NCBI GenBank assembly: GCA_003096235.1
Contig: PIXT01000188.1
Span: 1-52,199, forward strand
DNA length: 52,199 bases
From: Candidatus Bathyarchaeum sp.
Lineage (GTDB): Archaea; Thermoproteota; Bathyarchaeia; Bathyarchaeales; Bathyarchaeaceae
Reading direction: 5' to 3'
Shown here: positions 1 through 9,133 of the stretch, one piece after another
Position numbering within the stretch: position 1 is the first letter of the stretch
How the letters are laid out: each line of letters starts with the position of its first letter
The notes under the pieces: generated by a model
Database searches by the model: none
Seen by the model: only the letters and a program-made list of their open reading frames with translations
Told to the model about the DNA's origin: nothing
Translations under genes and position numbers: made by a program

Positions 1-265
1 AACTTACACCTCTTTGGTTTAAAGTGAGCCATTATAAAAAATGTTGCTATTTATAAGAATTTCGGAGTATTAATGGACGGTTTTGCAGTTTTTCCAACTT
101 ATTATACGAAATCCGTAGGATTGGTGCGGTAACAGTCAAAAATCTAACTGACAAGTATTCGAAGCCACAGTGAGAAAAAGGGAAACGATGCGCCGAAATC
201 CTCATGAATAAGCCATAAAAGGTTCAGAAATCGTTAAATTTTTCCGCAACTATATTACAACAAGA
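1..265. other. Non-coding left edge of window
   Basis: No gene is supported here. A 19-codon ATG frame at about 73-132 has no clear SD and no recognisable sequence. The stretch probably holds the promoter of the Lrp gene at 266. Confidence 0.4.
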
Positions 266-685
266 GTGAAGAAGATGGACGATACCGACAAGGCGATAAT
301 CGAAATTCTGAAACACGATGGTCGAGCCACCTACAGCGATATAGGAAAGAGAATTGGCTTGTCTGAGGGCGCGGTTCGGAAGAGAATTAAAGCGCTTGTT
401 GATTCTGGGGCAATAAGACGATTCACTGTCAAGGTTGGACTAACAGAAGGAGCCGAGGCAATTGCTTTGCTTTCGGTTGATCCTTCTTTGCCGACTTCAG
501 AGGTTTCTAAAGCGTTGAAACAGTTTTCTAATGTGGAAACAGTCTATGAAATCACTGGGGAATATGACATAGCCGTTACCATATCGGGCTTGAACATAAC
601 TGAAGTTAACGAATGTCTCGAAGAGATACGCCGCCTCAAGGGCGTAGCAAACACAAACACAATGATCGTTTTACGTAGTTGGTAA
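266..685 (+). CDS. Lrp/AsnC-family transcriptional regulator
   Basis: This 139-residue protein has the standard two-domain Lrp/AsnC build. Residues 4-55 form a winged helix (DDTDKAIIEILKHDGRATYSDIGKRIGLSEGAVRKRI). Residues 65-139 form a RAM ligand-binding domain with the family's GEYDIAV turn. Such proteins form octamers or other multimers that sense amino acids and bind promoters. The start used is GTG at 266; an in-frame ATG at 275 (MDDTDK) is equally plausible and matches usual family N-termini. It lies 156 bp upstream of, and in the same direction as, a leucine/lysine-type biosynthetic operon, which it may regulate. That link is inference from position. The effector cannot be told from sequence. 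Confidence 0.9.
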   Translation: MKKMDDTDKAIIEILKHDGRATYSDIGKRIGLSEGAVRKRIKALVDSGAIRRFTVKVGLTEGAEAIALLSVDPSLPTSEVSKALKQFSNVETVYEITGEYDIAVTISGLNITEVNECLEEIRRLKGVANTNTMIVLRSW

Positions 686-765
686 ACGCTGTTCACCACA
701 GTAATCAATTACGGTTTCAGAAACTGGAGTAATCTTTTCGTATTCTACATAACCAATTTTTACAT

Positions 766-778
766 AAAGTATATATAT
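766..778 (+). promoter_or_regulatory. Putative TATA box of the 2-oxoacid elongation operon
   Basis: An A/T run, AGTATATATATTT, stands about 65 bp before the GTG at 842. With archaeal spacing the transcript would start near 800 and leave a leader of about 40 nt carrying AAGGAAGG before the start. Confidence 0.4.
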
Positions 779-841
779 TTGTGCGATTTCTATTTTTCCG
801 AAATCTGATTACTATAAACAGCGTGAAAAGGAAGGCTCAAA

Positions 842-2080
842 GTGGAAGATAAATATGTTAACGAGCAGGGGCAAAAACTACTACAGAAACTAAAAAGAAA
901 AGGCGTTCTTCCCAGCCCCTACAACTTTGCTGACTACAAAAAGCCATCATTAGATGAATACATTGTTCACGACAGCACACTACGAGAGGGAGAACAAACC
1001 CCAGGAGTCATATTCAGCATAGAAGACAAACTGAAAATCGCCAAGAAACTAGACGAAGTTGGGATGCCTCAAATCGAAGCTGGATTCCCAGCTGCTTCAG
1101 AAAAACAAAGAAAATGTGTTGATGCCCTAGTTAAATTAAACTTGGATGCGCAACTTTCTGCTTTTGCCCGAGCAAAAAAGGAAGATATCGACTCCGTGGC
1201 AGACAGCGGAGCGGATGGTATCGTGGTTTCGCTTTCTATTTCTCCATATCATAGGAAATACAAGTTCAAGGGAATGAGCAAAGAAACGTATCTGGAAAAA
1301 CTTACTGAAATGATCAGTTACGCAGAAAGCTATGGATTATACGTCATATACAGCGCAGAGGACACTACCCGAGAAAACGACCTAGACTTTTTGAGAACAG
1401 CATACAAGACAGCAGAGAATGCAGGAGCAGACAGAGCAAGAGTAGTTGACACGCTAGGGTGCGCGAGCCCTAACGGAATGGCATTTCTAGTCAGAGAAAT
1501 AGGAAAAGAAATAGACATCCCAATCGAAGTCCACTGTCACAATGACCTTGGATTGGCTCTAGCAAATTCATTGGCGTCTATAGACGCTGGAGCGTCAACC
1601 GTTTCAACGTCAGTGAACGGCTTAGGAGAAAGAGCAGGAATAACAATGACTGAAGAAATCATTCCTGTTTTGCATATGCTCTATGGAACAAGCATCTTTG
1701 AGATGAGTCAATTGACTTCTCTTTCAAACATGGTTCAGGAGATTTCGGGAATAGTAATGCCTCCTCACAAACCATTAACTGGCAATAACGTAACTGCTCA
1801 CAGTTCAGGAATACACCAGCATGGCGTTCTAGTTAACCCGACAACATACGAGTTTTATCCACCCCGAATGATGGGACAAAAACGAAAAATTTACATCGAT
1901 GAACTGGGCGGCAGGCATGGAATTATGTATGTAGCAAAAGAGTTGGGCATAGAAATCTCTGAGGATACCGCACGAAAGGTTCTTGAACGCGTAAAAGCAT
2001 CATTTTCTTCGGGCGAAAGACGAAGTTCCTACACTCCTGATGAAATCAAGCAACTAATTGATGAAAACAAAACGAGCTGA
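842..2080 (+). CDS. Isopropylmalate/homocitrate/citramalate synthase family enzyme
   Basis: The protein condenses acetyl-CoA with a 2-oxo acid, the entry step of leucine, lysine or isoleucine-type chain elongation. An HMGL-like TIM barrel is plain: the DSTLREGEQTPGV active-site loop near residue 44 and the metal-binding HCHNDLGLA near residue 231. The GIHQHG segment near residue 324 belongs to the communicating region. At 412 residues it lacks the roughly 120-residue C-terminal LeuA_dimer regulatory domain of typical LeuA or CimA, and so resembles homocitrate synthases (LysS, AksA) in length. The start is GTG at 842 behind AAGGAAGG. It is the first of four tightly packed genes. The substrate is not settled: no LysW/LysX-type lysine genes lie nearby, so leucine synthesis remains possible. 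Confidence 0.85.
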   Translation: MEDKYVNEQGQKLLQKLKRKGVLPSPYNFADYKKPSLDEYIVHDSTLREGEQTPGVIFSIEDKLKIAKKLDEVGMPQIEAGFPAASEKQRKCVDALVKLNLDAQLSAFARAKKEDIDSVADSGADGIVVSLSISPYHRKYKFKGMSKETYLEKLTEMISYAESYGLYVIYSAEDTTRENDLDFLRTAYKTAENAGADRARVVDTLGCASPNGMAFLVREIGKEIDIPIEVHCHNDLGLALANSLASIDAGASTVSTSVNGLGERAGITMTEEIIPVLHMLYGTSIFEMSQLTSLSNMVQEISGIVMPPHKPLTGNNVTAHSSGIHQHGVLVNPTTYEFYPPRMMGQKRKIYIDELGGRHGIMYVAKELGIEISEDTARKVLERVKASFSSGERRSSYTPDEIKQLIDENKTS

Positions 2081-2085
2081 AAAAC

Positions 2086-3324
2086 GTGGCATCTACAATA
2101 ACTGAAAAAATTTTGGCAAACGCTTCGCACAAAAAAGAAGTTGTTCCCGGAGATTTTGTTGTAGCAGACGTGAGCTATGCGATGGCTCATGATTCAACTG
2201 CACCCTTAGCAATTGAAGGATTCAGCAAAATCGCTGACAAAGTCTTTGACAAAGACCGTGTTATAATCGTTTTCGATCACTTCTTTCCTGCGCCCACAGT
2301 AGCCGGAGCCACATTGCACCAAAAATCAAGAAAATTTGTTATGGAACAAAACATTTCCGGATTCTTCACTAATGGTGTTTGTCATCAACTTTTGGTTGAA
2401 AAATTTGTTTCTCCTGGAGACGTAGTTGTTGGGGCTGATTCTCACACATGCACTGAAGGAGCCTTGGGTGCATTCACTACAGGTTTAGGTTCAACTGATA
2501 TCGGAGGAGTTATGGCTACTGGAAAATGCTGGTTCAAAGTTCCAGAAAGCCTAAAATTCAATTTAACTGGCCAAACAAAGAAGGGCGTCTACGCTAAAGA
2601 CGTTATTCTTAGTATTGTTGGCGATGTTGGAGCTGCTGGGGCACTTTACAATGCCTGCGAGTTCACTGGTGACTACGTGAAAAATGCAAGTGTTGCTTCT
2701 CGTTTGACTCTATGTAACATGGCCATTGAGATGGGCGGCAAAAACGGAATAATTGAAGCTGACCAAAAAACGCTTGATTTTTTGGGTGGACGAGCTGGAA
2801 AAATCTTCAAAAGCGACAAAGACGCAGCATACTCTGACGAATACGAAATAGATGTTGGAGACGTTGAGCCTCAGGTTGCTCTTCCTCCGGTAGTTGATAA
2901 CGTGAAACCAGTTTCTGCTGTTGAAGGAAAAACAATTGACCAAGCATTTTTGGGAACATGCACTAATGGACGCCTCGAAGACATTGAGGTTGCCACTAAA
3001 ATATTGAAAGGCAAAAAGATTGCACGAAACGTTAGGTTGTTAGTTACTCCTGCATCTCAAGACATCTACTTTGCCGCATCAAAGAAAGGTTACCTACAAG
3101 ACCTTACTAATGCTGGTGCAGCAGTTTGTGCCCCTAATTGTGGTCCGTGTGTTGGCAGACACGGGGGAGTGCTGGCTGAGGGAGAGGTTTGTCTTTCAAC
3201 TCAGAACAGAAACTTCACCGGAAGAATGGGGCATCCAAAAGCGGAAATCATTTTAGCTTCTCCGGCAACAGTTGCGGCGTCGGCTTTAGTTGGTAAGATT
3301 GTTGACCCGAGGGATTACATTTGA
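2086..3324 (+). CDS. leuC: 3-isopropylmalate dehydratase / homoaconitase large subunit
   Basis: This is the [4Fe-4S] subunit of an aconitase-superfamily isomerase that moves the hydroxyl group of 2-isopropylmalate or homocitrate. It has 412 residues, the usual size for the archaeal stand-alone large subunit. Cluster-binding cysteines are visible in GTCTNGR (near residue 291) and in APNCGPCVGRHGG (near residue 351). The GADSHTCTEGALGAF block near residue 115 is the family signature. The start is GTG, 5 nt after the upstream stop. The gene ends in a TTGA overlap with the small-subunit gene, consistent with translational coupling. Isopropylmalate and homoaconitate isomerases are close homologues and cannot be separated on this subunit. 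Confidence 0.9.
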   Translation: MASTITEKILANASHKKEVVPGDFVVADVSYAMAHDSTAPLAIEGFSKIADKVFDKDRVIIVFDHFFPAPTVAGATLHQKSRKFVMEQNISGFFTNGVCHQLLVEKFVSPGDVVVGADSHTCTEGALGAFTTGLGSTDIGGVMATGKCWFKVPESLKFNLTGQTKKGVYAKDVILSIVGDVGAAGALYNACEFTGDYVKNASVASRLTLCNMAIEMGGKNGIIEADQKTLDFLGGRAGKIFKSDKDAAYSDEYEIDVGDVEPQVALPPVVDNVKPVSAVEGKTIDQAFLGTCTNGRLEDIEVATKILKGKKIARNVRLLVTPASQDIYFAASKKGYLQDLTNAGAAVCAPNCGPCVGRHGGVLAEGEVCLSTQNRNFTGRMGHPKAEIILASPATVAASALVGKIVDPRDYI

Positions 3325-3806
3325 AAGTATGGAAATTTGGAGACGATATAAACACTGACGTTATCACCCCCGGAAGGTACACTGTAACAACAGACAAAAA
3401 ACGGTTAGGCGAGATTGCTTTCATAGAGTACCGACCAGAATTTGGTAAAGGAGTCAAAGAAGGTGACGTTATTGTTGCAGGAAACAACTTTGGCTGCGGC
3501 TCCTCACGTGAGCATTCTCCAGTTGCGATTAAGGCTGCTGGAATTAGTGCAGTAATCGCCAAATCTTTTGCTCGAATATTCTTCAGAAACGCGATAAATA
3601 TTGGACTTCCTTTGTTTGTGTCTGAGGACGCTGACAAAATCGACGACGGTGACGAAGTTGAAGTTAACACAAAAACTGGTGAAGTTCACGACATAACTAA
3701 AGGCATTACTCTTAAGGTGAAACCGCTACCAGAGTTCATGCAAAAGATTGTTAATAAGGGCGGTTTAGTAAACTTTTTGCGAAGCGGTGGCTATGACAAC
3801 ATATAA
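3321..3806 (+). CDS. leuD: 3-isopropylmalate dehydratase / homoaconitase small subunit
   Basis: The 161-residue small (swivel) subunit pairs with the preceding large subunit. NFGCGSSREHSP near residue 56 is the conserved loop that contacts substrate. The specificity loop after the GR of PGRY reads YTVT. Characterised archaeal homologues carry YLVY (isopropylmalate enzymes) or YLRT (homoaconitases), so this loop is intermediate. The start is TTG, overlapping the leuC stop as TTGA. The end overlaps the dehydrogenase gene by 14-20 bp depending on which start that gene uses. The family is certain; the substrate is open. Confidence 0.88.
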   Translation: MKVWKFGDDINTDVITPGRYTVTTDKKRLGEIAFIEYRPEFGKGVKEGDVIVAGNNFGCGSSREHSPVAIKAAGISAVIAKSFARIFFRNAINIGLPLFVSEDADKIDDGDEVEVNTKTGEVHDITKGITLKVKPLPEFMQKIVNKGGLVNFLRSGGYDNI

Positions 3807-4788
3807 ACTAGCGGTTATTCCAGGTCCTGGAATTGGGGCTGAGGTTGTTCCTGAAGCGGTCAGGTTACTGAACAGTACAGACTTAACTTTTGATTGTAGG
3901 TACTTTGAATTTGGTTATGAGGTTTTCAAAAAAACTGGTACTCCAGTTCCTGATGATGTTTTAGCGGGAGTGCGTAAGACTCAGGCTTGTTTGTTTGGGG
4001 CTACAACTACTCCTGTTGGTGTTCCAGGTTACAAAAGTGCGATTATAACTTTGAGGAGAGCTTTGGGCTTGTATGCAAATGTTAGACCCGCCAAGAGCTA
4101 TCCTAACCAGAAAGGCATGAAAGATGTTGATTTAGTAATTGTGCGAGAAAACACTGAAGGCATGTACAGTGGAATGGAGTTTGAACTGCCTGATTCTGCC
4201 TACACACTAAGGGTGATTACACGCAAAGCAACTGAACAGATTACACGGTTTGCGTTTGATTTGGCGATGAAACGCAACAAAAAGGTAACAGTGGTTACTA
4301 AGGCAAACGTTTTACGTAAGTCTGATGGACTTTTTCTTGAAGTTTCACGTAATGTTGCAAAGGATTATCCTGACGTTGAAGTGGAAGAGGCTTTTGTTGA
4401 TGTTACTGCTATGAGGCTTATTTTGAAGCCAAAAATTTTCGACGTTATTGTTACTTCCAACCTGTTCGGAGACATACTTTCAGACGAGGCAGCAGGTTTA
4501 GTTGGAGGACTAGGTTTAGCTCCCAGCGCCAACATTGGTACAGATTACGCCCTGTTTGAGCCAGTTCATGGTTCTGCGCCCAGACTTGCGGGAAAAAATA
4601 TAGCGAATCCTATGGCGACATTTCTTGCATCTAAGATGATGCTTGATTACCTTGGCGAAAACAAGTGGGCTCAACGAATCGAAAACGCTATTGTAACTGT
4701 ACTAAAAGAAGGAAAAGTTTTGACCCCTGACCTTGGAGGCTCTTCTTCCACAACGCAGGTTACGGACGCGATAATAGATGCATTGTAG
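3793..4788 (+). CDS. leuB: 3-isopropylmalate / homoisocitrate dehydrogenase
   Basis: This NAD-dependent beta-hydroxyacid oxidative decarboxylase closes the operon's elongation cycle. Family landmarks are IPGPGIGAEVVPE at the N-terminus, LRRALGLYANVRP near residue 82, VRENTEGMY near residue 115, TSNLFGDILSDEAAGL near residue 217 and FEPVHGSAP near residue 252. VRENTEG and YANVRPAKS resemble homoisocitrate dehydrogenase and archaeal LeuB more than bacterial LeuB, which usually has RELTGG. I prefer ATG at 3793; an in-frame GTG at 3787 adds two residues. Either start lies inside the end of leuD, so the genes are coupled. Only 8 bp separate its stop from that of the convergent surface-protein gene. 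Confidence 0.88.
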   Translation: MTTYKLAVIPGPGIGAEVVPEAVRLLNSTDLTFDCRYFEFGYEVFKKTGTPVPDDVLAGVRKTQACLFGATTTPVGVPGYKSAIITLRRALGLYANVRPAKSYPNQKGMKDVDLVIVRENTEGMYSGMEFELPDSAYTLRVITRKATEQITRFAFDLAMKRNKKVTVVTKANVLRKSDGLFLEVSRNVAKDYPDVEVEEAFVDVTAMRLILKPKIFDVIVTSNLFGDILSDEAAGLVGGLGLAPSANIGTDYALFEPVHGSAPRLAGKNIANPMATFLASKMMLDYLGENKWAQRIENAIVTVLKEGKVLTPDLGGSSSTTQVTDAIIDAL

Positions 4789-4796
4789 CCTGTAGT

Positions 4797-7733
4797 TCAG
4801 TCCTTTTTTAGTGTTGCCAGTTTGTGCAGTGTAGTATTGATTTGTGTTAGTGCTGGGCTGAAAATCTGTTTTCTGTAGGCTATTGTTGCTGCGGTTGCTG
4901 CCAGTAACAATGGAACAAGAACCCACGCTATATACTCAGATAACACTTCATAATTGTTCAGTTGACCGGAAAGCTCCTCGATTGTTATGCTGTTTCCCAT
5001 GTTGTCTTGTGCCCCTATATTGTATGTTACGTTTGTGCCGTGGAGAAACTCGGGAATTATTCCGCTCCAGATGTTTGCTTCGATGTTTGTCATTTCCATA
5101 ACTGTCCACATTTCGTTGTCGCCAGTGTAATTCAGTGTCACCCACGCAACTCCACTTAACTCGTCAGTTACTGTGGCGTTAACTATTATTCCCTCTTCTA
5201 GCCTTCCATTGACGTTAACTGGAGCCTGAACCACATCCACTATGTTTGGAGGCGTAGTGTCAACAGTAAACCATATGGTGACAGACTCGGTCATGACGCT
5301 GCCCGTGTAGTTAGCATAAACAGTAAACTGGTGAGTCCCATCTGCAAGACTATACAGGGCTGTTGCGTTTTCCGCGTCTACAGTTGGTTGTTCATCCAAG
5401 CTGTAACCAAGATAGTTGCATGTTTCGTTTTTTGTTAACGTTAACGGGATTTCCGCAGTGTTGTATGTTTTGTTCTCGGGTGACAAGATAGACAGCTCCA
5501 CGGGAGCAAGGGCAACAGTGAAATCAACTGGTTCTGAAGAGCAGACGTTTCCCAGTCCATCTTCAACAAAGACTGTAACGTTGTGTGGTCCCTCGGATAG
5601 TCCTGTTAAAGTTGTGTTACCCGTAACCATAACGTTTTTTTCTCCATCCAAACTGTACGCCGCCCAAATGTAGTCTTGATTTACTGTGTATTCAAGGGGA
5701 ACGTTAAGTGTGCTGTAGGTCATGTTTTCTGGAGACAACACCGAAACTACAGTGGAATTCTTTTCTGGAGTAAACACGGCAGTCAAAACTGTATCGTCGT
5801 CCACTGTAACGACTCTCATTCGATTGGTGTCACCATCGTCAAGCCAATGAGACCAAACGTATCCATCTTGAGTTTCAGGCATCACAACAGTGTATGTTCC
5901 ATCGTGAACAGTAACAGAGCAGGGGGTTAACTGAGATTCACCGTTAATCTCAAACGCGATTCCATCTATGGGCGAAGATGTTACAGCAAGTTCATTGCTC
6001 TCCAAAATGCTTTCGGAAATACACTCGTATGCCGCCTGATAATAGAGTCGACCTTGACCATATTCATTAGTGAAAGCAAAAACATAATCTGAGTCCCACA
6101 GAGACACAACTTGAGTGTTGTTTCCCATTGACGAAACTGAAGCAGCAGATTTACTTTCTACGTCCAATAGACGTTCATCAACAGAAAGGGATGTGCCAAA
6201 CGGATTATCAGAAACAAGGTGTGAATAGCCGCCGACGTTTATGTAATAGTCAGCCCCAAACCAGTCACGTATTGAACTCAAACCGAACCGGTATCCATCA
6301 AACTTGGATCCTTCAGCACGATAAGGCCACATGTCTTTGCAGTATACTGTAAAATAGCAAGGAACTCCGCTTAGAACAACTACGCCGCCTCCATCAGACA
6401 AGTAATCAGCGATAACTGAGGCATGTTGTGGTTCAACAGCCCAAAAAGCGTCAATGACAACAAGGTCATAATTTGTTAGAGTTTCAGGCACATCGCCTAC
6501 AAAGTCAACATTGAAGCCTGCCTGTTCAAGAGCGTACGATACTGAAAAACGGCGGTTGTCCATATCTGATTCCGTAGGCCACGGATTCCAATCAGTACCC
6601 TCGGTAAGATGGTGGGCAAGCCAGTTATCTTTCCAGTTAATGAACAATGCAGAATTGCCGTTTTCAGCAGCCCATCGGGCTCCGCCTCCAAGAAGTTCTA
6701 AAGATGCTGGTAATGATGTTTCATTATTTTGTTCACTTTTTGTTGGCGATAAAGTAACTTTGAATGTTGCAGTTGCTTTGTTTCCTAGTTCGTCAGTAGC
6801 TTTCACTTGGTAACTTCCGTTGGTTTGGTTCAGGGCGCTTATTATGCATGTGAAGTTACCGTAGCTGTCAGAAACAAGTGGGCTTGGGACTGTAGGTATC
6901 AGAATGTTGTCCCAAGTGACAGATATCTTGGAGTTTGGTGCAAATCCTGAGCCCACAAGAGTTGTTGCCGCTATTCCTTCTGTGGGAACTAATTCAAGTT
7001 TTGTGTCTACTTCTGGACCAGAGAATATTTTTACGTCGTCAAAATACACTGGAGTTTCGTTGTAGCATTGGCTGACAGAAAACGCCTCGATTCCATAAGA
7101 AGGAAAATCTGCTGTTTCGCCTGAAGTTGTGGTTACTGACAAGTTGTCTGCTCGTAGTTCTCCGTCAACCCAGACAGAGTATGTTTCGCTGGTTCGATTC
7201 ATAACCATTTTGATGTTGTACCAAGTGTTTGGCTCATAAGATTGCAGAGTCACATTTCCAGTTCCTATTGTGCCGCTATCCTGAAAAACAACAGGCGCAT
7301 ATTCACATGAAATTGAAGAACTTAACTTTTTGGTGAATGACACACGAGCATTATCGCAGCTTTGCCCGTTTGTCTGCTCAACTCTGACTGCTACCTCAAA
7401 CCCGATTACTTGTGAGCTTGAAGTAAACTGTTTAGCAGCAAAAGCCGCCCACCCGTGCAAGCCATGAAGTTTCAAAGAGTTTGTTGGAGAAACACAAACG
7501 CTGTCTACTATAATCTGTTGTTCAGTGCCTGCTCCGTTAAACCATAGCTCCCATCCTTCACCATAAGGAAAGGTTCCTGTATTGTATTTTTCGAAGTTGT
7601 CTTCGAACAAAAGTTGTTCTGTTGCCTCTACTTGAGGCGTGACCGTGAAAATAGTAGCGGGGACAATTAATGAACAAATGATAATAGAAATTACGAAACG
7701 TGATGCAACATTCAGGTTAGGCACCTCTAACAA
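4797..7733 (-). CDS. Large multidomain cell-surface protein
   Basis: The 978-residue protein begins with a signal peptide (hydrophobic FVISIIICSLIVPATIF, cleavage near residue 37). It ends with a membrane helix (about 935-957) and a short basic tail, so it is anchored at the C-terminus. Between them I see a concanavalin/LamG-like beta domain (about 40-235), an IPT-like Ig domain (240-325), an alpha/beta segment resembling ThuA or glutamine-amidotransferase-like folds (about 345-575, NYDLVVIDAF and YLSDGGGVVVLSG), a PEGA-like stretch (580-655), then at least three Ig-like repeats. Two of these are close: each opens with LSPENxTY and carries a YSLD core. Many NxT/S sequons suggest glycosylation. 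No catalytic residues are recognised; binding or adhesion is inferred. Confidence 0.8.
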   Translation of the reverse strand: MLEVPNLNVASRFVISIIICSLIVPATIFTVTPQVEATEQLLFEDNFEKYNTGTFPYGEGWELWFNGAGTEQQIIVDSVCVSPTNSLKLHGLHGWAAFAAKQFTSSSQVIGFEVAVRVEQTNGQSCDNARVSFTKKLSSSISCEYAPVVFQDSGTIGTGNVTLQSYEPNTWYNIKMVMNRTSETYSVWVDGELRADNLSVTTTSGETADFPSYGIEAFSVSQCYNETPVYFDDVKIFSGPEVDTKLELVPTEGIAATTLVGSGFAPNSKISVTWDNILIPTVPSPLVSDSYGNFTCIISALNQTNGSYQVKATDELGNKATATFKVTLSPTKSEQNNETSLPASLELLGGGARWAAENGNSALFINWKDNWLAHHLTEGTDWNPWPTESDMDNRRFSVSYALEQAGFNVDFVGDVPETLTNYDLVVIDAFWAVEPQHASVIADYLSDGGGVVVLSGVPCYFTVYCKDMWPYRAEGSKFDGYRFGLSSIRDWFGADYYINVGGYSHLVSDNPFGTSLSVDERLLDVESKSAASVSSMGNNTQVVSLWDSDYVFAFTNEYGQGRLYYQAAYECISESILESNELAVTSSPIDGIAFEINGESQLTPCSVTVHDGTYTVVMPETQDGYVWSHWLDDGDTNRMRVVTVDDDTVLTAVFTPEKNSTVVSVLSPENMTYSTLNVPLEYTVNQDYIWAAYSLDGEKNVMVTGNTTLTGLSEGPHNVTVFVEDGLGNVCSSEPVDFTVALAPVELSILSPENKTYNTAEIPLTLTKNETCNYLGYSLDEQPTVDAENATALYSLADGTHQFTVYANYTGSVMTESVTIWFTVDTTPPNIVDVVQAPVNVNGRLEEGIIVNATVTDELSGVAWVTLNYTGDNEMWTVMEMTNIEANIWSGIIPEFLHGTNVTYNIGAQDNMGNSITIEELSGQLNNYEVLSEYIAWVLVPLLLAATAATIAYRKQIFSPALTQINTTLHKLATLKKD

Positions 7734-7798
7734 TATAGTGAGGAGTTTGTGCCGTAAAAAGGGTTTTTGTAAAGGTTTCTTGACCTATCCTTTAATGC

Positions 7799-7822
7799 AT
7801 TAGTCAAACTTTCTTGACTAAT
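7799..7822. repeat. Perfect 9-bp inverted repeat upstream of the surface-protein gene
   Basis: ATTAGTCAA and TTGACTAAT are separated by 6 nt. The repeat lies 66 bp before the ATG of the minus-strand surface protein and 91 bp after the stop of the minus-strand gene that starts at 8299. It could end that transcript or serve as an operator. No T-run directly follows it on the minus strand, which slightly favours an operator. Confidence 0.45.
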
Positions 7823-7912
7823 ATTTTGTATAACTGAAACTTTGTCTTGTGTTTATTGTTTTCACTAAAAATTCAAAAAAATATTAAAACATTCTGGTTA
7901 AACAAAAGACGT

Positions 7913-8299
7913 TTAGTGTTTTCCTTTGTGTCTTTGGTTTCTTTGACTTCTGGTTTGTTTTTGTCGCCAGTCCCGTTTTCTCTGTGTTTCTATGCGTTGT
8001 CTTGAGAATTCGAAGTGCCTAGAACCTTGTCGTCGGTAGTCATCTAATGCTTTGTAAAAGTCTGAATACTCCATCTCGTCTTTAGACAGGGACACCAAAA
8101 TATCGTTCAGTTCGGTTCTTGTATTTGGTGAAGAAATCTTGTCCCATGTCTTAGAATATGCAAGATAAGCTGCATGAAATTTAAAATCAGATGGCTTATC
8201 AATTGAGAGCTTTGTTACGTCTTCAATTTCGGTTTGTTCTTTTTCGGGTTCTTCTGGTTGCTGTTTTTCTTCGATTTCTGGCTTCGTTTCTTCAGTCAT
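7913..8299 (-). CDS. Hypothetical charged protein, acidic head and basic tail
   Basis: I do not recognise this 128-residue protein. Residues 1-35 are rich in E, P, Q and K and probably disordered. Residues 36-90 look helical and folded (FHAAYLAYSKTWDKISSPNTRTELNDILVSLSKDEMEYSDFYKALDDYRRQ). Residues 91-128 are strongly basic with R, Q and K (RKRDWRQKQTRSQRNQRHKG), as in nucleic-acid-binding tails. No signal or membrane segment is present. It stands alone between a surface-protein gene and a B3/B4 gene on the same strand. Composition is consistent with a real short gene, but the function is unknown. Confidence 0.6.
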   Translation of the reverse strand: MTEETKPEIEEKQQPEEPEKEQTEIEDVTKLSIDKPSDFKFHAAYLAYSKTWDKISSPNTRTELNDILVSLSKDEMEYSDFYKALDDYRRQGSRHFEFSRQRIETQRKRDWRQKQTRSQRNQRHKGKH

Positions 8300-8403
8300 A
8301 ACTTTCTAATACCCTGAAGCTGATGAGGATACTACACACATCATCACTATAAAAATTTATCTAGTAACCAACAAAAACCCATTTTTCCGCCTTCTGATGT
8401 AGA

Positions 8404-9066
8404 CTAACATTGTCTTTGTCCACCACAGAAACGTCTTACATACTTTTCTGTCACATCTGAAGCATGCTCTAGTGTCTCTTTTTGTATTCCTGGAACACCA
8501 CAAACCACTATTGTGACATTTTTTGTTTTCTCTGTTACTTTGGTGTTATCGGCATCCCTGTAAGGATAAACGGCTATCAACTTCCTTTGGTCAGAAACAA
8601 TGATTTCTCTCCCTTTCAGAACTAACGGCTTTTTCATGCCAATTCCTAGAATTTTTTCTCCCTCTTTTGCGAACCTCATGAAAATGTTGCCTTCCAGTTT
8701 ATCTGAATCGAAGGTTGCTAAGGCAATTCCGCTCTTTATAGACGCTAGGTTGTAGGCATCAACAAGAGTGTTTATGCATGGAAGCGTTTTTCCTGCAAGT
8801 ATTCTTCGCGTTAATGCTTCTGCTGCTGGACGATTTTTTGTGGGGTCAATTCCTATGCTCCAAAAAAATGTTCGGTAAGCTCTGAAAGTTGAATGATTCT
8901 TCACTGAATCTAGGTCATAGTCTTGTCTAACCTGTTTCATTACTTCAAGCTTGAAGTGTTCTAGTTCGTCATTTTTCTTTTGAACACTCACGTCATTAAT
9001 GTGCAGTATAGGCGCGGTTAGGTCTGGAAAACGAGTTTTCAGTTCAGAATCAATAGTTAACGTCAT
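8404..9066 (-). CDS. B3/B4 domain protein (PheRS-beta-like domain)
   Basis: This 220-residue protein matches the stand-alone B3/B4 domain found in the phenylalanyl-tRNA synthetase beta subunit, where it edits mischarged tRNA. The FRAYRTFFWSIGIDPTKNRPAAEALTRR block (residues 62-90) and the LVDAYNLASIKSGIALATFD segment that follows are the family core. GIGMKKPLVLKGREIIVSDQ and the NVTIVVCGV strand lie C-terminal. Family members are widespread in archaea and bacteria and little characterised; tRNA or aminoacyl binding is proposed from the fold. It is cytoplasmic and has no operon partner. The start is ATG at 9066. Confidence 0.8.
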   Translation of the reverse strand: MTLTIDSELKTRFPDLTAPILHINDVSVQKKNDELEHFKLEVMKQVRQDYDLDSVKNHSTFRAYRTFFWSIGIDPTKNRPAAEALTRRILAGKTLPCINTLVDAYNLASIKSGIALATFDSDKLEGNIFMRFAKEGEKILGIGMKKPLVLKGREIIVSDQRKLIAVYPYRDADNTKVTEKTKNVTIVVCGVPGIQKETLEHASDVTEKYVRRFCGGQRQC

Positions 9067-9133
9067 ACCATCTTCCGTACCGTTGTGTTGTTTGTAGATG
9101 CTTATGTTCTTGTTTTTGTTAGTTAAGTTTTAT

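Noticed and set aside
73..132. 19-codon ATG frame at the left edge
   Set aside because: No SD and no recognisable similarity; too short to support as a leader peptide.
2710..3670. Several minus-strand frames opposite leuC and leuD
   Set aside because: They are shadows of strongly conserved genes on the plus strand.
842..4788. Assigning the operon firmly to lysine (AAA) synthesis
   Set aside because: No LysW, LysX, LysY, LysZ, LysJ or LysK genes are visible and the motifs are mixed, so leucine-type synthesis cannot be excluded.
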